From Uloborus plumipes (lineage: Eukaryota > Arthropoda > Arachnida > Araneae > Uloboridae): a stretch of 64,000 bases of DNA. Below the pieces are notes generated by a model. It worked only from the letters and a program-made list of their open reading frames with translations, was not told where the DNA came from and did not search any database. This document shows positions 49,281 to 60,512 of the stretch, piece by piece (the stretch's first letter is position 1; each line of letters begins with the position of its first letter). Position numbers and translations under genes: made by a program. The stretch lies in the NCBI GenBank assembly GCA_038373865.1, contig JAXGGA010000465.1, positions 62,001 to 126,000 of the forward strand, written 5' to 3'.

Positions 49281-49673
49281 GACTGTGGTATAGAGGTTAG
49301 TTATAATGTAAAAAATTAATGAAATGACATTGCGTTGTGTAATTAAATCTGCTATAAAAAAAGGCTGAAAAGGAAAAACCTGCTGAAATATAATTTGGAG
49401 GAATCTGGTAATAAATGCAAATGGCTCCGGTGGAAATATTGTCAAAACTAAATCGTATTATACAAAACTTTAATGCTGTGCTCAAGCAACAAAAAGGGTG
49501 AGCGACCCAGGAAATTTGGAAATAAATTAAAATCAATTATAAAATACTATCAGAAGGGGAACATTAAAAAAACATAATGGATAAGGAGCATTTGCAAGAG
49601 TAACCCAGGTTCACTACTGCGAATGAAGGAAAGAGGACACAAAATTAGGATAAAACTCACCATTTGGTCTAGA
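49281..49673. other. Unassigned sequence inside the decayed gene
   Basis: AT-rich sequence between coding block and LTR-like segment. Frames on the minus strand (49233-49536) carry no recognised motif. Confidence 0.4.
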
Positions 49674-50096
49674 TGTGGGTTTTAATGGTTGGGCGAATCA
49701 AAAAATATAAAAATATGTAAAGCGCTGGAACAAGACGGTGATTTCGGCACCACGGCCGGCATTGGCGTTTTTCAGAGCAGCGGGGAGCCACGCGGATGGT
49801 GGTCCGTCGAGCCGAAGGGAGTCGGGAATCTCCTCATACAGTCGGGGAAGGGTTCCGAAGACGAGAAAAAGCCCCTCATCTCTCTTGGCCAGGGCTTATA
49901 TAACCTTCCTTCCTCTTGCTGCCACTCGCACTTTCTTTGGCAGAAACTAATTTGTTAAAATAACGTACGGAAAAGAAGAGGCACAGAAATTGAGTCATCC
50001 TCTGAGGCGATGATGACGTGAGCTCCGACACAATACGATGATAACAAAGCGACCTGCCAAGGTCACTTTCTCCCATCCTCAAGGACATATTCTACA
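49674..50096. mobile_element. LTR-like segment (possible solo LTR)
   Basis: This 423-bp GC-richer block begins TGTGGG and ends TTCTACA, the TG...CA ends of LTRs. It contains a TATA-like TTATATAA at 49897-49904 with GC-rich flanks on one side and a pyrimidine-rich side on the other, as expected for a promoter-bearing LTR. No target duplication is visible (CTAGA left, CCACT right), and no polyprotein lies beside it. It could instead be another kind of promoter-containing insertion. Coding orientation is unknown. Confidence 0.35.
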
Positions 50097-50330
50097 CCAC
50101 TTCTTGCTTAAAAAAAGCGTTTTTTTATGGAGAGCTATACAGAAAGGGACCATCTAAACGATGTGTCCACAATCTTAAAAATACATATGACTGATTACAC
50201 GATGAATGGATCAGTAATTGTAAAACTTTGATTCTCATAAGTTTTGCCAAAATGGAGTGATATGAGACATGTTATGACACTGACTGAAGCAACGGCAGCA
50301 CCGTTCCTTCAATTCTCTGTTAGAACTTGA

Positions 50331-50570
50331 CTACCGTTCTGCAATATTATAAGCAACAAGATAAAAGATCTTCGTCATTGAAACATTGCGTGGGTCTTGA
50401 TCACTAATGATGATTTCATCTTGCTGTAACTCAAGACATCTTTGCAAACAATCACGTAAGGTTAGAAACTCGGGTGGTAGGAAATGTTTGGGATTTCCTA
50501 GATATTCACCCTGCTTAGTGTTTAAAGCTTGTCTGTTTTTTTTTTTTTTTTTTGGCACCAGAAGATGCCA
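50331..50570 (-). pseudogene. N-terminal block of the unnamed family
   Basis: The minus frame carries KKKKKNRQALNTKQGEYLG, then FLPPEFLTLRDCLQRCLELQ, DQDPRNVSMTKIF and LVAYNIAER, followed by a stop at 50331. The LPPEFLTLRD.L....L pattern followed by a polar stretch and a Val-rich helix matches what I recall of the N-terminus of the family found at 48.6-49.3 kb. It lies upstream in the right order and strand, so it is probably part of the same broken copy. Confidence 0.5.
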
Positions 50571-51276
50571 TCATAATAATTAGAGAAACAATCGATGAAG
50601 TTTTCTTGGAGTCTTGTGTCTCTGAGGGGCAAAATACGCAGTATAGCACAGATGAGTGGTCAGCTGAGTAACAGATTTAACAAGGGAAAAACTTATAGAA
50701 CGTATATTAAAACACTACACAACAAAAAATAAGTGGGTATTTCGGCTTCATGATATTACATTACGGCAGTTAAATTCGGGAGAGTCAAAATGTAAATCTG
50801 ACTTCTTGGATTTTAAAAATTATTAGTGTCTTTCGCGTTCCATATTTTTAGTTTAAATCAACACACCCTTAAAAAAAACAAAAAATGCCATTCTGTCTTT
50901 GTCGGAAACTGCATCTGGCATAAAAATCTTCGGAAGGATGAGAGAAATTTTAGCTAAAACGAGATCGCCGGTCAAAGGTTATTTGGGGGGGGGGTGGTAA
51001 ATGATTTAAATGGGGTGTCAGTCCCCCCGATGCAGGTGGCCGTTTCCAGGCCCTGAGCTGGCTGCGTAACGAAGGCAGCGGAGTCAATTGACCTAAAGCG
51101 TAATGCGTTTCAGTACGAATGATTACCGATAGCCGTAGCTCTGTAAAAAATAAAAATAAACGAATGCGCATTTAACTGCATTTTTTCAAACAAAAGTACG
51201 TTCATTAGAGTTAAAAATATGCATTTAAGAAAGAATAACAATCTTTAAAAATATTCCGGTAGCTGTATGGCGTATT
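50571..51276. other. Spacer with a G-run patch
   Basis: A G10 run near 50986-50995 and a GC-richer patch (51000-51140) with no recognised structure. Confidence 0.4.
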
Positions 51277-51899
51277 TTGGGTGGAGCGAAAAAAATGAAT
51301 GTTTGATTTTCGTAAACGGGTACCTTTCATTTACTGTGAATGAGGCTTAGTAACAATTCTGTAAAATATTTCACTTTTGCGAAGTTATCTATAGTCTGCG
51401 CATTTGGCGTAAAGTTTTGAAATTTGTGATGTTTTTTTTAGATTTTTCAATATTTTTTTTTTTTTTTTTAATATTGCAAATAATAAAACTAGTGACGGTT
51501 GGTTGTTAAATGGAAGAAAAAGGTTTGAAATACACAAGGATTTTTTTAAAGCCATTTTAGATTATGATTTCAGTCTGCGCATTAGGCCCAAAGTTCATCG
51601 AATTTTCCGAAATTTCCGATATTTTTAATATTGAGCAAGTATTTTATAATGTAATATTTCCTCTCAATATTTACTAGATAACATGTTCTTATTTATTTTG
51701 TTATTTCTTTGAATTACTCAACTCTTTGCTTGCTCATTGAAACTACCCAGGATTCACCACGAGGAAGTGGCTGCACTTTGGGTGCCACCCGTTCTCCCCT
51801 TGCTTCCAACCAATGAGAGCACACTTTTACGTTTCTTAGACAAGTCACGAGCAATAAAATGTTCCTTTTGAGTAGGAAATTGTTTGCATTGGTTTTAAT

Positions 51900-52320
51900 G
51901 AATGCACTACAAAGACAGGAACAGTGTAATGCGGAAACTGGAAGAAAAACTTGGTAGACCTCTGTAATGGGATATTTGCCAATTACACTTGAATGAACCA
52001 AATTTGTGGCATTTTTTTGCAAAAGCTAAATGGACCTACCAGTGGACCAAAGTGATTTTTTGGGCCTGTTGGACGAAGCTAAACAACAAGTTATACTTCC
52101 AAATCATTTCAATATGAACCTATAGAGTTTATCATTGATCAGACCGATGGTGACAATAAAAATGATTTAAGTACTGAGCAACAGTAACTTCATGAGATGA
52201 GCAAGGTAGTTTTGACTGGGAAAATATCCAAAAAATTATGAAACAGAAGTCCAAGAAAGCTTTCCCAAGCCAGATGGTTGACTACAGCAAACATAATCTT
52301 TAGACTGGGTCATTCCATAT
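51900..52320 (+). pseudogene. Middle blocks of the unnamed family, plus strand
   Basis: Reading the plus strand: RKLEEKLGRPL, stop, WDICQLHLNE.NLWHFFAKA, then (frame change) GPVG..LNNKLYFQI, STEQQ, stop, LHEMSKVVLTGKISKK and ARWLTTAN. In homologues that I remember, QLHLNELNLRHL and then STEQQYL....GK.S......RWLTTA..LRLY occur in this order in the very region missing from the minus-strand copy at 48.6 kb. Several stops and frame changes show decay. Its place between the long inverted termini makes it a candidate remnant of that element's transposase. Confidence 0.5.
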
Positions 52321-53149
52321 AAAATCACAAATCTTCAGAAATTTTCGTGCCGCACCATTTTTGATTTTGATGATATTTGGTAGGTTATTGGCACCTATAT
52401 TCTGTACCTCCAAACCTTTTTCTTGAGAAATTTTTTTTCTCGAGATATAGCCATTTTTTTGTTCCGCCGATGAGTAAAATTCGGCATTTTTTATCTTTTT
52501 TCTAAGAGCTCTGGTAAATTTATTTAAGATGGTAGAAAGATCAAATATGGCTTATTTTAAAGCTAAATAAATGAACTTTGATTTGTGAATAAAAAGAAAC
52601 GGTTTAAGTTAAGCCTAAATATAAATTTTCCCGGGTCAATTCGCTGTTCAAAAATTGCTGTTTTTGTCATTTCAAGCATGAAAAAGTATATAAAGGGCTG
52701 ACAGTTGGGTTCCAATTTTTTTTCTCTTGCACCCAGTTATAGATACTAGAAGCACAGAAAAAAATAAAATGATACCAGTAGTCCTAATGAAAAAATTGCT
52801 TAAACTTGAGAAAAAATAAAAATTGGCCTTTTTCACTTCCCAAAAAGGGCCTGTGGAACAGGTAGTAAAACTTTACAAATGCATGGAGTAAGAAGGTGTT
52901 ACATTGCCACTTAAAATGAAACAAAAATTGTCTTGTTATCCGACTATAATTTTTTAAAGAGTTAGTAACGTTCGCGGTAAAAGTGTTCTTGCTTTTTGAG
53001 GATGAAGTGCAGACGTTACTAATTAACTATGAATTTGTGTAAGATTATAAAGAGTTACACTTATCTTTCCATGAAAAAGAAGAAAATTGTATTCACATCC
53101 ATTCAAAACAATGTATACTTTTTACCCTAGAAATATGCTGTTATCGATA
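52310..53149 (+). repeat. Possible further DNA-element terminus and AT-rich spacer
   Basis: From about 52316 the sequence GGGTCATTCCATATAAAATC followed by poly-T blocks resembles the GGGTCATTCCA-type terminus common in arthropod DNA elements. I find no matching opposite end before the Helitron. The rest is AT-rich. Confidence 0.3.
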
Positions 53150-53518
53150 TCAATATGTATAAAAATGAATGTATATATGTTTGTTCTTTATACAAATCCA
53201 CAATTTTCGTTGGATTTTCATCAAATTTGGCACAGAAGTTCCTTGATGCGCTAGAATTCACATAGGTGGGGTTTTGAAACTCTAAAAAAATCCAACAAAT
53301 TTAAAAAAAAAAAAACTAAATTACATACACAAATCAAAAATCAGAATATCTACTTATATTAAAAACTGAGTATCTTTCTAACTATCTTTCTATGTCACGC
53401 TTCTTTCTCCTGAACGCCAATGAACTGAAAGTCGAACCAGGTACCGACAGATAGGTAATTTTTCAGGCTTCATTAGTTTCAATCTATATAATTATACGAT
53501 TTTAATTAGCGAAGATAT

Positions 53519-54458
53519 CAATTAATAAGTAGTCAAATTTAAAGCGATTAAGCCTAATAAATGATTAAACTTCCAAGACATTTTTTCTTACCGTTGCCAT
53601 TTTGAATTAAAACGTTAATTAAATTATTGAACTATTTAAAATTCCAAGATATTTATTTCTTTCCGTTGCGATTTTAAGGCAGAAATTCAAGTGAAACACG
53701 GACGATCGCAACTCACCAATGCAATCGCAAATTCCAAAATTTGGATTCAAGTGAAACGAATTCACTTGAATTCGACTTACAGTAGCGGTTGCAATATGCG
53801 ATCGCCTCGAAGCGACTGCAATGGTGTTTCACTTGAATTCGGCCCTAAATTAAAACGTTAATTAAATTGAACTTTTTAAAATGAAAGAGTGTTATTTTTT
53901 TCCATTGTCATTTTAAATACGTGTTATAACAAAGTTCTAACAATTGTTTTTATTCTAATTATTAATGACATATTTTTTCTCAGGTACCATTTGGAAAATG
54001 TGTTTTTAAATAAAATTGCAATTGCTGTTTTTAGAAGGGACTTTTTCTGGCTGCGATCCATAAGTAGTCAAATTTAAAGCGAATTTTTAATTAATAAGTA
54101 GTCAAATTTAAAGCGATTAAGCCTAATTAATGATTAAACTTCCAAGACATTTTTTCTTACCGTTGCCATTTTGAATTAAAACGTTAATTAAATTATTGAA
54201 CTATTTAAAATTCCAAGATATTTATTTCTTTCCGTTGCGATTTTGAATTAAAACGTTAATTAAGTTGAACTTTTTAAAATGAAAGAGTGTTATTTTTTTC
54301 ATTGTCATTTTGAATACGTGTTATAACAAAGTTCTAACAATTGTTTTTATTCTAATTATTAATGACATATTTTTTCTCAGGTACCATTTTGAAAATGTGT
54401 TTTTAAATAAAATTGCAATTGCTGTTTTTAGAAGGGACTTTTTCTGGCTTCGATCCAA
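53519..54458 (+). repeat. Tandem duplication (about 400 bp) inside the Helitron
   Basis: Block R1 (53519-53675 and 54089-54244) and block R2 (53846-54060 and 54245-54458) occur twice in the same order. The R1 offset exceeds the R2 offset by about 172 bp, which is the length of the MITE inserted between R1 and R2 in the first copy. Without it the period is about 400 bp. The MITE therefore arrived after the duplication, or was lost from no other place. Confidence 0.85.
53678..53845. mobile_element. 168-bp PIF/Harbinger-like MITE nested in the Helitron
   Basis: The ends are GGCAGAAATTCAAGTGAAAC (left) and GGGCCGAATTCAAGTGAAAC (right, opposite strand). TAA stands on both sides (53675-53677 and 53846-53848), the 3-bp duplication of PIF/Harbinger elements. 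The second copy of the host block shows the empty site with TGA at that spot and identical flanks. A further inverted pair AAGTGAAACGAATTCACTT occupies the centre. Confidence 0.8.
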
Positions 54459-54649
54459 ATATTAAAAGAACTTTTTCGTTTAGAATTTTGCAATTAATTT
54501 TACCGGAAGAAAGCGGTTTGGAAATAATTGTTTTTGGAAAGGAATTTTATTTGTAATTTAGGGAGAGTGCTAAGTATGCGCTACTTGACATTGTCTTTAT
54601 TTTTGAGGAAGCATGTGCAAATAATTCGATTGATTCTTTGATGCAGGAA

Positions 54650-54850
54650 AGCTTTTTAGCGAGCCGCTTTAGCGGGGAGTAGTTTATTAAACTTTTCCTT
54701 GGTACTTTAAAGGCTAGCCGCCTTGGCGGCGAGTAGTGAATTGAAACTTTCCTCGCTATTGTAAAGGCGAGCCGCCTTGACGGCGAGTAAACTGTTTAAA
54801 CTTTCCTCAATTCTTTAAAGGCGAGCCGCCTTGGAGGCGAGTAGTTTTCT
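54650..54850 (+). repeat. 54-bp minisatellite with hairpin-forming core, four units
   Basis: The cores start at 54659, 54713, 54767 and 54821, exactly 54 bp apart. Each core is close to GCGAGCCGCCTTGGCGGCGA, which folds as GCCGCC/GGCGGC. Variants in the stem (CTTTAG, CTTGAC, CTTGGA) show independent decay. The array lies just inside the Helitron 3' hairpin. Confidence 0.9.
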
Positions 54851-54902
54851 CAAACTGCCTTCACTACATTACAGCCCGTGCAACGCCGGGCTACGCAGCT
54901 AG

Positions 54903-55189
54903 TATCCATATGATTTCTTGTCATTACGCAGAAATTACAAAGCCACTTTTAACTTAACAACACAATATTTATAAAGATTACTGGAAGCTGAAAATTTAAA
55001 TAGGATTTCTGAATGCGCACTTTTAAACTTAAATTCAAGACTCAATCAGTTGAAAGAGCTGTCAAATATGTCTCAAGCTCTTCAAAATCGGTATGTAATC
55101 ACAGGGAAAGAAAAAAGTTTTAAAAACGAGGATATCTAACAGAAATATTTGATCAATTTACGACACAAAGGGACAACTTAACTGTTTAA
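54903..55189. other. Interior of the long-inverted-repeat element
   Basis: AT-rich DNA between Helitron end and right arm, with no recognised coding block. Confidence 0.4.
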
Positions 55190-55799
55190 AAAAAATCTAA
55201 GAAATGTAAATACGTGCTCGCATTGGTTGGATGGAAGGGCTCACGTGTAGGACTCGAAGTGCTGTCCCCTCCTCGTGGTGAGTCCTGGGTAGTTCCACAT
55301 GAGCCAGCGAAGAGTTGAATTATTCAAAGTAGTAACACAATGAATAAAATCAGGTTTGAAGACACTGCAAGTGAATATTGAGAGGAAATACTGAGTTAAA
55401 AAATGTTGAAAATATCAGAAATTTTGGGAAATTTGATGAACTATGAGCGTAATGCACGAACTGAAATCATTATCAAAAATGATTTTAAAAAATTCCTTGT
55501 ATATTTCAAACCTTTTTCTTCCGATTAATAGCCACCAGTCACTAGTTTTATTATTTAAAATATTTTTTAAAAAAAAAATTGAAAAATCTAAAAAACAATC
55601 AAAATTTTCAAAACTTTAGGCCAAAAGAGCAGACTAAAGATGACGTCGCAAAAGTGAAATATTTTACAGAATTGTTACTTAGCCTCATTCAGAGTCAATG
55701 AAAGGTACCCGTTTACGAAAATCAAAAATTCATTTTTTTCGCTCCACCCTAGTATTCAGCATGAAAGTAGTGGACTTTTTGAAAAAAACACCGTAATTT

Positions 55800-55960
55800 T
55801 ATATAAATTGCGTTTACCCGGTAGCTGAAATTGCTTTAAAAATATTTTTTTGTGTACCAATTACCTCAAAATTAGTGAATATATAGGAAAGTGCGTGTAC
55901 CAAATCGAGAAAAAGAACTTTTATTTTTATGACATACCCTATTATACATGCTAAAAATTT
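55800..55960 (+). repeat. Dispersed repeat, inverted partner of 46634-46780
   Basis: It contains GGTAGCTGAAATTGCTTTAA, AATTAGTGAATATATAGGAA, AGTGCGTGTACCAAATCGAG and GACATACCCTA. It begins about 50 bp outside the right end of the long-inverted-repeat element. Confidence 0.65.
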
Positions 55961-58900
55961 AGTTTTGTTTTGAGTATGAAGAATGTTTAAGTTTTAAAAT
56001 CTGATTTTGACACTAAAATCAACATTTTTTTTTCAATAAATCCGAGAAAAAAAAGGGGGGGGGGTATTAAAGCACTTATGACCTTTGCAGAGAATATTTT
56101 CGGTTAGTACTAAAAATACATAAATAAATAAATAAATACCTTCTTTTATGGATTTGGTTAATACTTTTGAGTACTACTTAGCATGGTTGATTAAAATGAG
56201 TATTGATAACAATTACGTAAAATTACCCAGAGTAAGCAAAAGTTCAAATAGAACCTTAAAAACTCAACAAACAACTGTTTTGAGAATATCAATACAAGCA
56301 TATTTGTCAGCACAGTAAAGATTACTCACGATAACCCAAACACATGCCAAGTGAAGTTACAAAATAAAACAAGAGAGGGTAATATATACACAAGTAGCAA
56401 CCAAACAAACACTTTCTGATTTGCAATTGCTAAAATAGACAACCATTTTTAACTACCTCTGTTTGAAGAGTAATAAGTTTGAGAAGTATGGAAACATTTT
56501 ATACAAGTCTGTACCCTAAGGTACATTTAAATCCCGTTATTTCTACGAAAGCTTTTATTTTGATCATCGTTATCATAATTATTTCAGTAATTAAATCTTA
56601 AAGGATACATAGTCCTTTACCACAGACAAACATTGGCTTTATGCATCCAATTTTAATTTCACAGATGTTTGGACACAATATTCAAATTTGCTCCTGTGTT
56701 GACAGTGCACTAATGACTGTTTAACAAGAGCTTAATTATTGAAGCTGGACTGATTTTGGTAAAACACGTTGAGTAGAATTTAATAACATTGCTTCATATT
56801 CCACGCTATGGTACTTACTCTCAGATACTTGTTACTCGAATGAGAGGTTTTAAGTTTATAAGAACTTTGCGAGCAATTAATAATTTATATTTAATGTAAA
56901 ATATTTTTATGCTGTATTTTCATTTTCTTTTTGTTTATTAGTACTTCGTATTTTAAACCGAGCCGTGGATGTAATAAAACTTTAATGTTAAACTTATATT
57001 TGATACAACATAAAAAATTTAATACATGCATAAAATCGTAAACGCGTTTTTTGTTGAACATATCTGATTTCTTGAACAATATAATGTGCTTTTTGAACCC
57101 TGTAGTAGTCTGTTTCATATTGCTCTAAAATGATTATCAGCGTTGTTTATTCGTGAAGTTGTGCTTTTGAAAATTTCACGACCTTTTCATTTTGCAATAT
57201 TTTCCAGTTTCAAAGATTAAATAATGTTGCGTCATGATAAAATTGCATTTATGATACAATTGCAAATTTGTAAAGCAGTAGTAGAGAACTGATCAACACT
57301 TTTTCAAACGATCTAATACCTTGCAGCTCTGAGTTTTATTTTGTCGTGTGTGTTTTGTTAATTTGCTATTTTTACTATTTAAGCTGATCGCTATTCATTC
57401 TCATTAATTTTACCGGATGGCTTTACAGCCAAAAGTTAAGAGTTTTTTTTTTTCGTCGAAAAAGCGGTGCACTGAAAACCCAAAACACGTGTCTGCATCT
57501 TCTTGCAATTATTTAGCCCTGTTTAGACTGTTCGTTGTGGTTACTTTGTTGCAAAAGGTATTTACTCATTTTAGAAAAGCGTAGTGTATCAAAAAAGCTA
57601 TTGATCTATCGAAACGTTTTAAGTTGTGGTTGTTAATGCTATTCTAGGGAAGCAATATTATTAAATATAGCAGTATGATTATGATATGGACAGTTTCAAA
57701 CTATTATAACGTCTGTCAATTTAGTTTTTACAATGTTGAACCCTGTTTTTTTTTTTTTTTTTTTTTCGTTTAACATAATTTATCAACTGGAACTGTTCAT
57801 GAAATAAAATGGCAGTTTGTATATTTTAATAAATTTGCGTACCATCCTTTTCTTTTCTCTAGGTTCGTTATATAAATGACCATAGCACAAGAAAAGTGTT
57901 CGGTGGGAAAGATATATGCACATGCTTTTTACATGTGCTGCTTGATTCTATTCTAACAACAGCAGTTTTGTTTCGTAAGGTTTTATTTTTATTAGAAGAA
58001 TACCGGCATTGTCTTGGTAAAGTGCAAGGAAAGCATATAAAAAAGTATTACGTTGAAATTATAAAGCACTATCATTTTCTTACAATGGCATTCCACAATT
58101 ACTAATTATCACATTTAACTTCAAATTTTAAATTTCTTTCATACTTAACTTAGTTTTGATCAGAGTGTATGTACTTTCTTCATGTTCCACTTTACTTTGT
58201 TCAAGGAATTTTCACTAAATTTTGTAATTAACAATAATAATTAGTATTGAAATTAAAAGTAATTGATGTTTTTGACCAAAAAACGCACGTTGAGTAAAGG
58301 TTATTGCTTTATTAGAAACATCGGCAGTGTAGAAATAGGCTTTCTGTTGTACGAGAAACACTTGCACTTCTTAATTTTAAATTTTGTCAACACTATGCAC
58401 TATCTCTAGATGTCAATTTAATTAATAAAAGAATGTTTAACATAATATGGTCATAATTGATACAGAAATAGAAGCTATTGGCATTTTTAACAGCTCCAAA
58501 AAAGACTCTTTGAGTAAAGTTTACAGCCAAACTATTTTTTTTTAAAAATGAGGAAAAAGGTCTGTTAACTGGGTAAGTGGGTAGTGCGAGATGTGACACC
58601 ATAGGTCTGTTAACTGAGTGTACGCTTCATGAAATTAAAACTTCTTCTACAGCAAGTTAAGAGGTTAGTTTCTCTTCGTGCAAGCATTGAATAACCTACA
58701 AAATCATGCAGTTTTGTGAAATATGTTGGTTCACTGTTCTCAAAAGAAGGTTTTTTTTGGTTTAAGTTCTAGAAAAGAGCATTTTTGAGCCGTTGTGAAA
58801 GATTTTTGCGCCTAGAGTGTTTATGTCTTAGTAGAACATGTCGGATGTAATTGAACACAAAATGCTTACAAGTTCCATGATTCACTTTTGGCTCAAAAGT

Positions 58901-60128
58901 ATTAAATAATTTAAGTTGGTACGTTTCTTTTTTTTTTTTTTTTTTTGGAAGAAGCACCGAATTTTGACATCCCAAATCAGATTTTTTTTATCCAAAATAA
59001 TATTAAAATTTAATGTAAAGAACGCGTGTCTAATAATGTGACATAAAGTACATTTCCTGAAAATTCCAGAAAAATAAATACTGGAAACTGTCTGTGCCTG
59101 GATTTTCCCGAATAAAAAAAAAGAATTGGTTCTTAAGTGTTCCTGTTCATTGCACAGTGGTTTGTAATCTTGAAAGCTCGAAGACAGATGTTCAAATCCT
59201 GACTTATAGATTTTACTTTATATCATTTAATTTTAAAGGTGCATGGCGTCACTTCAACTGTTACTTTCTTTACCCTGTGGGAGTGCACCTTCATTGCACC
59301 AGAACGCGAAAATACGTAATGAATTTAAGAACTAAAATGAAACAGGTAGTTGGCTGTGCCCTCTACCTTCAGTAATATAGATAACTTTTTATTTTTGTTC
59401 TTTCACGAAACTTGTGCTGTGGTTTTATCACACGTTTGACCTCACCAACTAGTTTGGGTTTTTATGTTTCTAGCACTCATTTAAACTACTTTAACTATTT
59501 ATTTCACTTTGATCTATTCCACTTTAATCATTCAAAATTAATACATTTATCTTTCTAAGTCATTTTTCTAATACCAGTTGCTACAACTCCCGAGAGAAAA
59601 TATTGCATCATTAAAAACTCATTAATAAATCATTTAAGTAATGTTTTACCGTTTTTTAATCAGAGAAATTTAATCTTCGATAACAGTTTGAGTTTTGATG
59701 CGTAGTGTTTAGAATTGCTTTGAGTTGATTGACTTCATATTATGTTAAGAACTAGCATATTATAAACATTGAAAATGGCAATTAAATAAGCATTATGTGG
59801 AGTCTTTATTTTCACTTTATGAATAAAACATTACTTAAAGGAAATACCATCCGATTTGAGCGCATATAAATGTACTGAACTAAGATAAACATGACTAATG
59901 CTAAATATATAAGTTCTTGTTAGCATTTTGATTGCTTAAACTACCGTTAAAACCAGCATTTTGGGAATTAGTAGGCACATTTAAGTGATTATTGAGCATT
60001 TCACCCGGAATACATAAAGGAAATAACGTGTTCTCTGTTCGCAGTATATCGTTTTTCATTCAGATATACCCTTTAACTATTGAATGATGCCAATGCCACG
60101 TAATGAAGGATTTCTACTCTGCAGTCTT

Positions 60129-60130
<2 letters not shown>
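55961..60130. other. AT-rich DNA without recognised features
   Basis: Homopolymer runs occur (G9 near 56056, T21 near 57747, T17 near 58928). No gene, RNA or paired repeat is supported apart from a possible dispersed-repeat fragment near 57470-57495. The 93-aa plus frame at 59094-59375 has no motif that I recognise. Confidence 0.5.

Positions 60131-60211
<81 letters not shown>
60131..60211. repeat. (TA)n microsatellite
   Basis: About 40 TA units. It encodes runs of Tyr-Ile in open frames, which are artefacts. Confidence 0.95.
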
Positions 60212-60214
<3 letters not shown>

Positions 60215-60371
60215 ACAGATCCCCTGCTGGTGATTTTTCAAACTATTTTTTTTTATTCCAGAAATCTAAATCCCATGGTCTAATATACACGCTAAAGAAA
60301 TTTGGCAATGTTTCACCCAGTAGTTCGCGAGCTAGAGGGCTCCAAACACCTCCTGTTAATTTATAATCATC

Positions 60372-60512
<141 letters not shown>

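Larger units (their letters stand above)
53150..54902 (+). mobile_element. Non-autonomous Helitron
   Basis: It starts TCAATATGTATAAAAATGAA, the 5' TC end of Helitrons, followed by a TCCACAATTTTCGTTGGATT-type subterminal block. It ends in CTAG (54899-54902) preceded by a 6-bp hairpin AGCCCG/CGGGCT (54873-54878 and 54887-54892, 8-nt loop). It sits between A (53149) and T (54903), the Helitron target. No Rep/helicase is present. The interior has a tandem duplication, a nested MITE and a 54-bp minisatellite. It lies within the long-inverted-repeat element, so it inserted later. Confidence 0.85.
51277..55751. mobile_element. 4.5 kb element with about 565-bp terminal inverted repeats
   Basis: Left arm 51277-51840 and right arm 55190-55751 are reverse complements with moderate divergence, all along their length. 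The outer ends read TTGGGTGGAGCGAAAAAAAT and TAGGGTGGAGCGAAAAAAAT. GTATT stands directly outside both (51272-51276 and 55752-55756), a possible 5-bp target duplication. The interior holds remnants of the unnamed family (51.9-52.3 kb) and a Helitron. It is probably a DNA transposon with long inverted termini. The superfamily is not assigned; the divergence of the arms indicates age. Confidence 0.7.
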
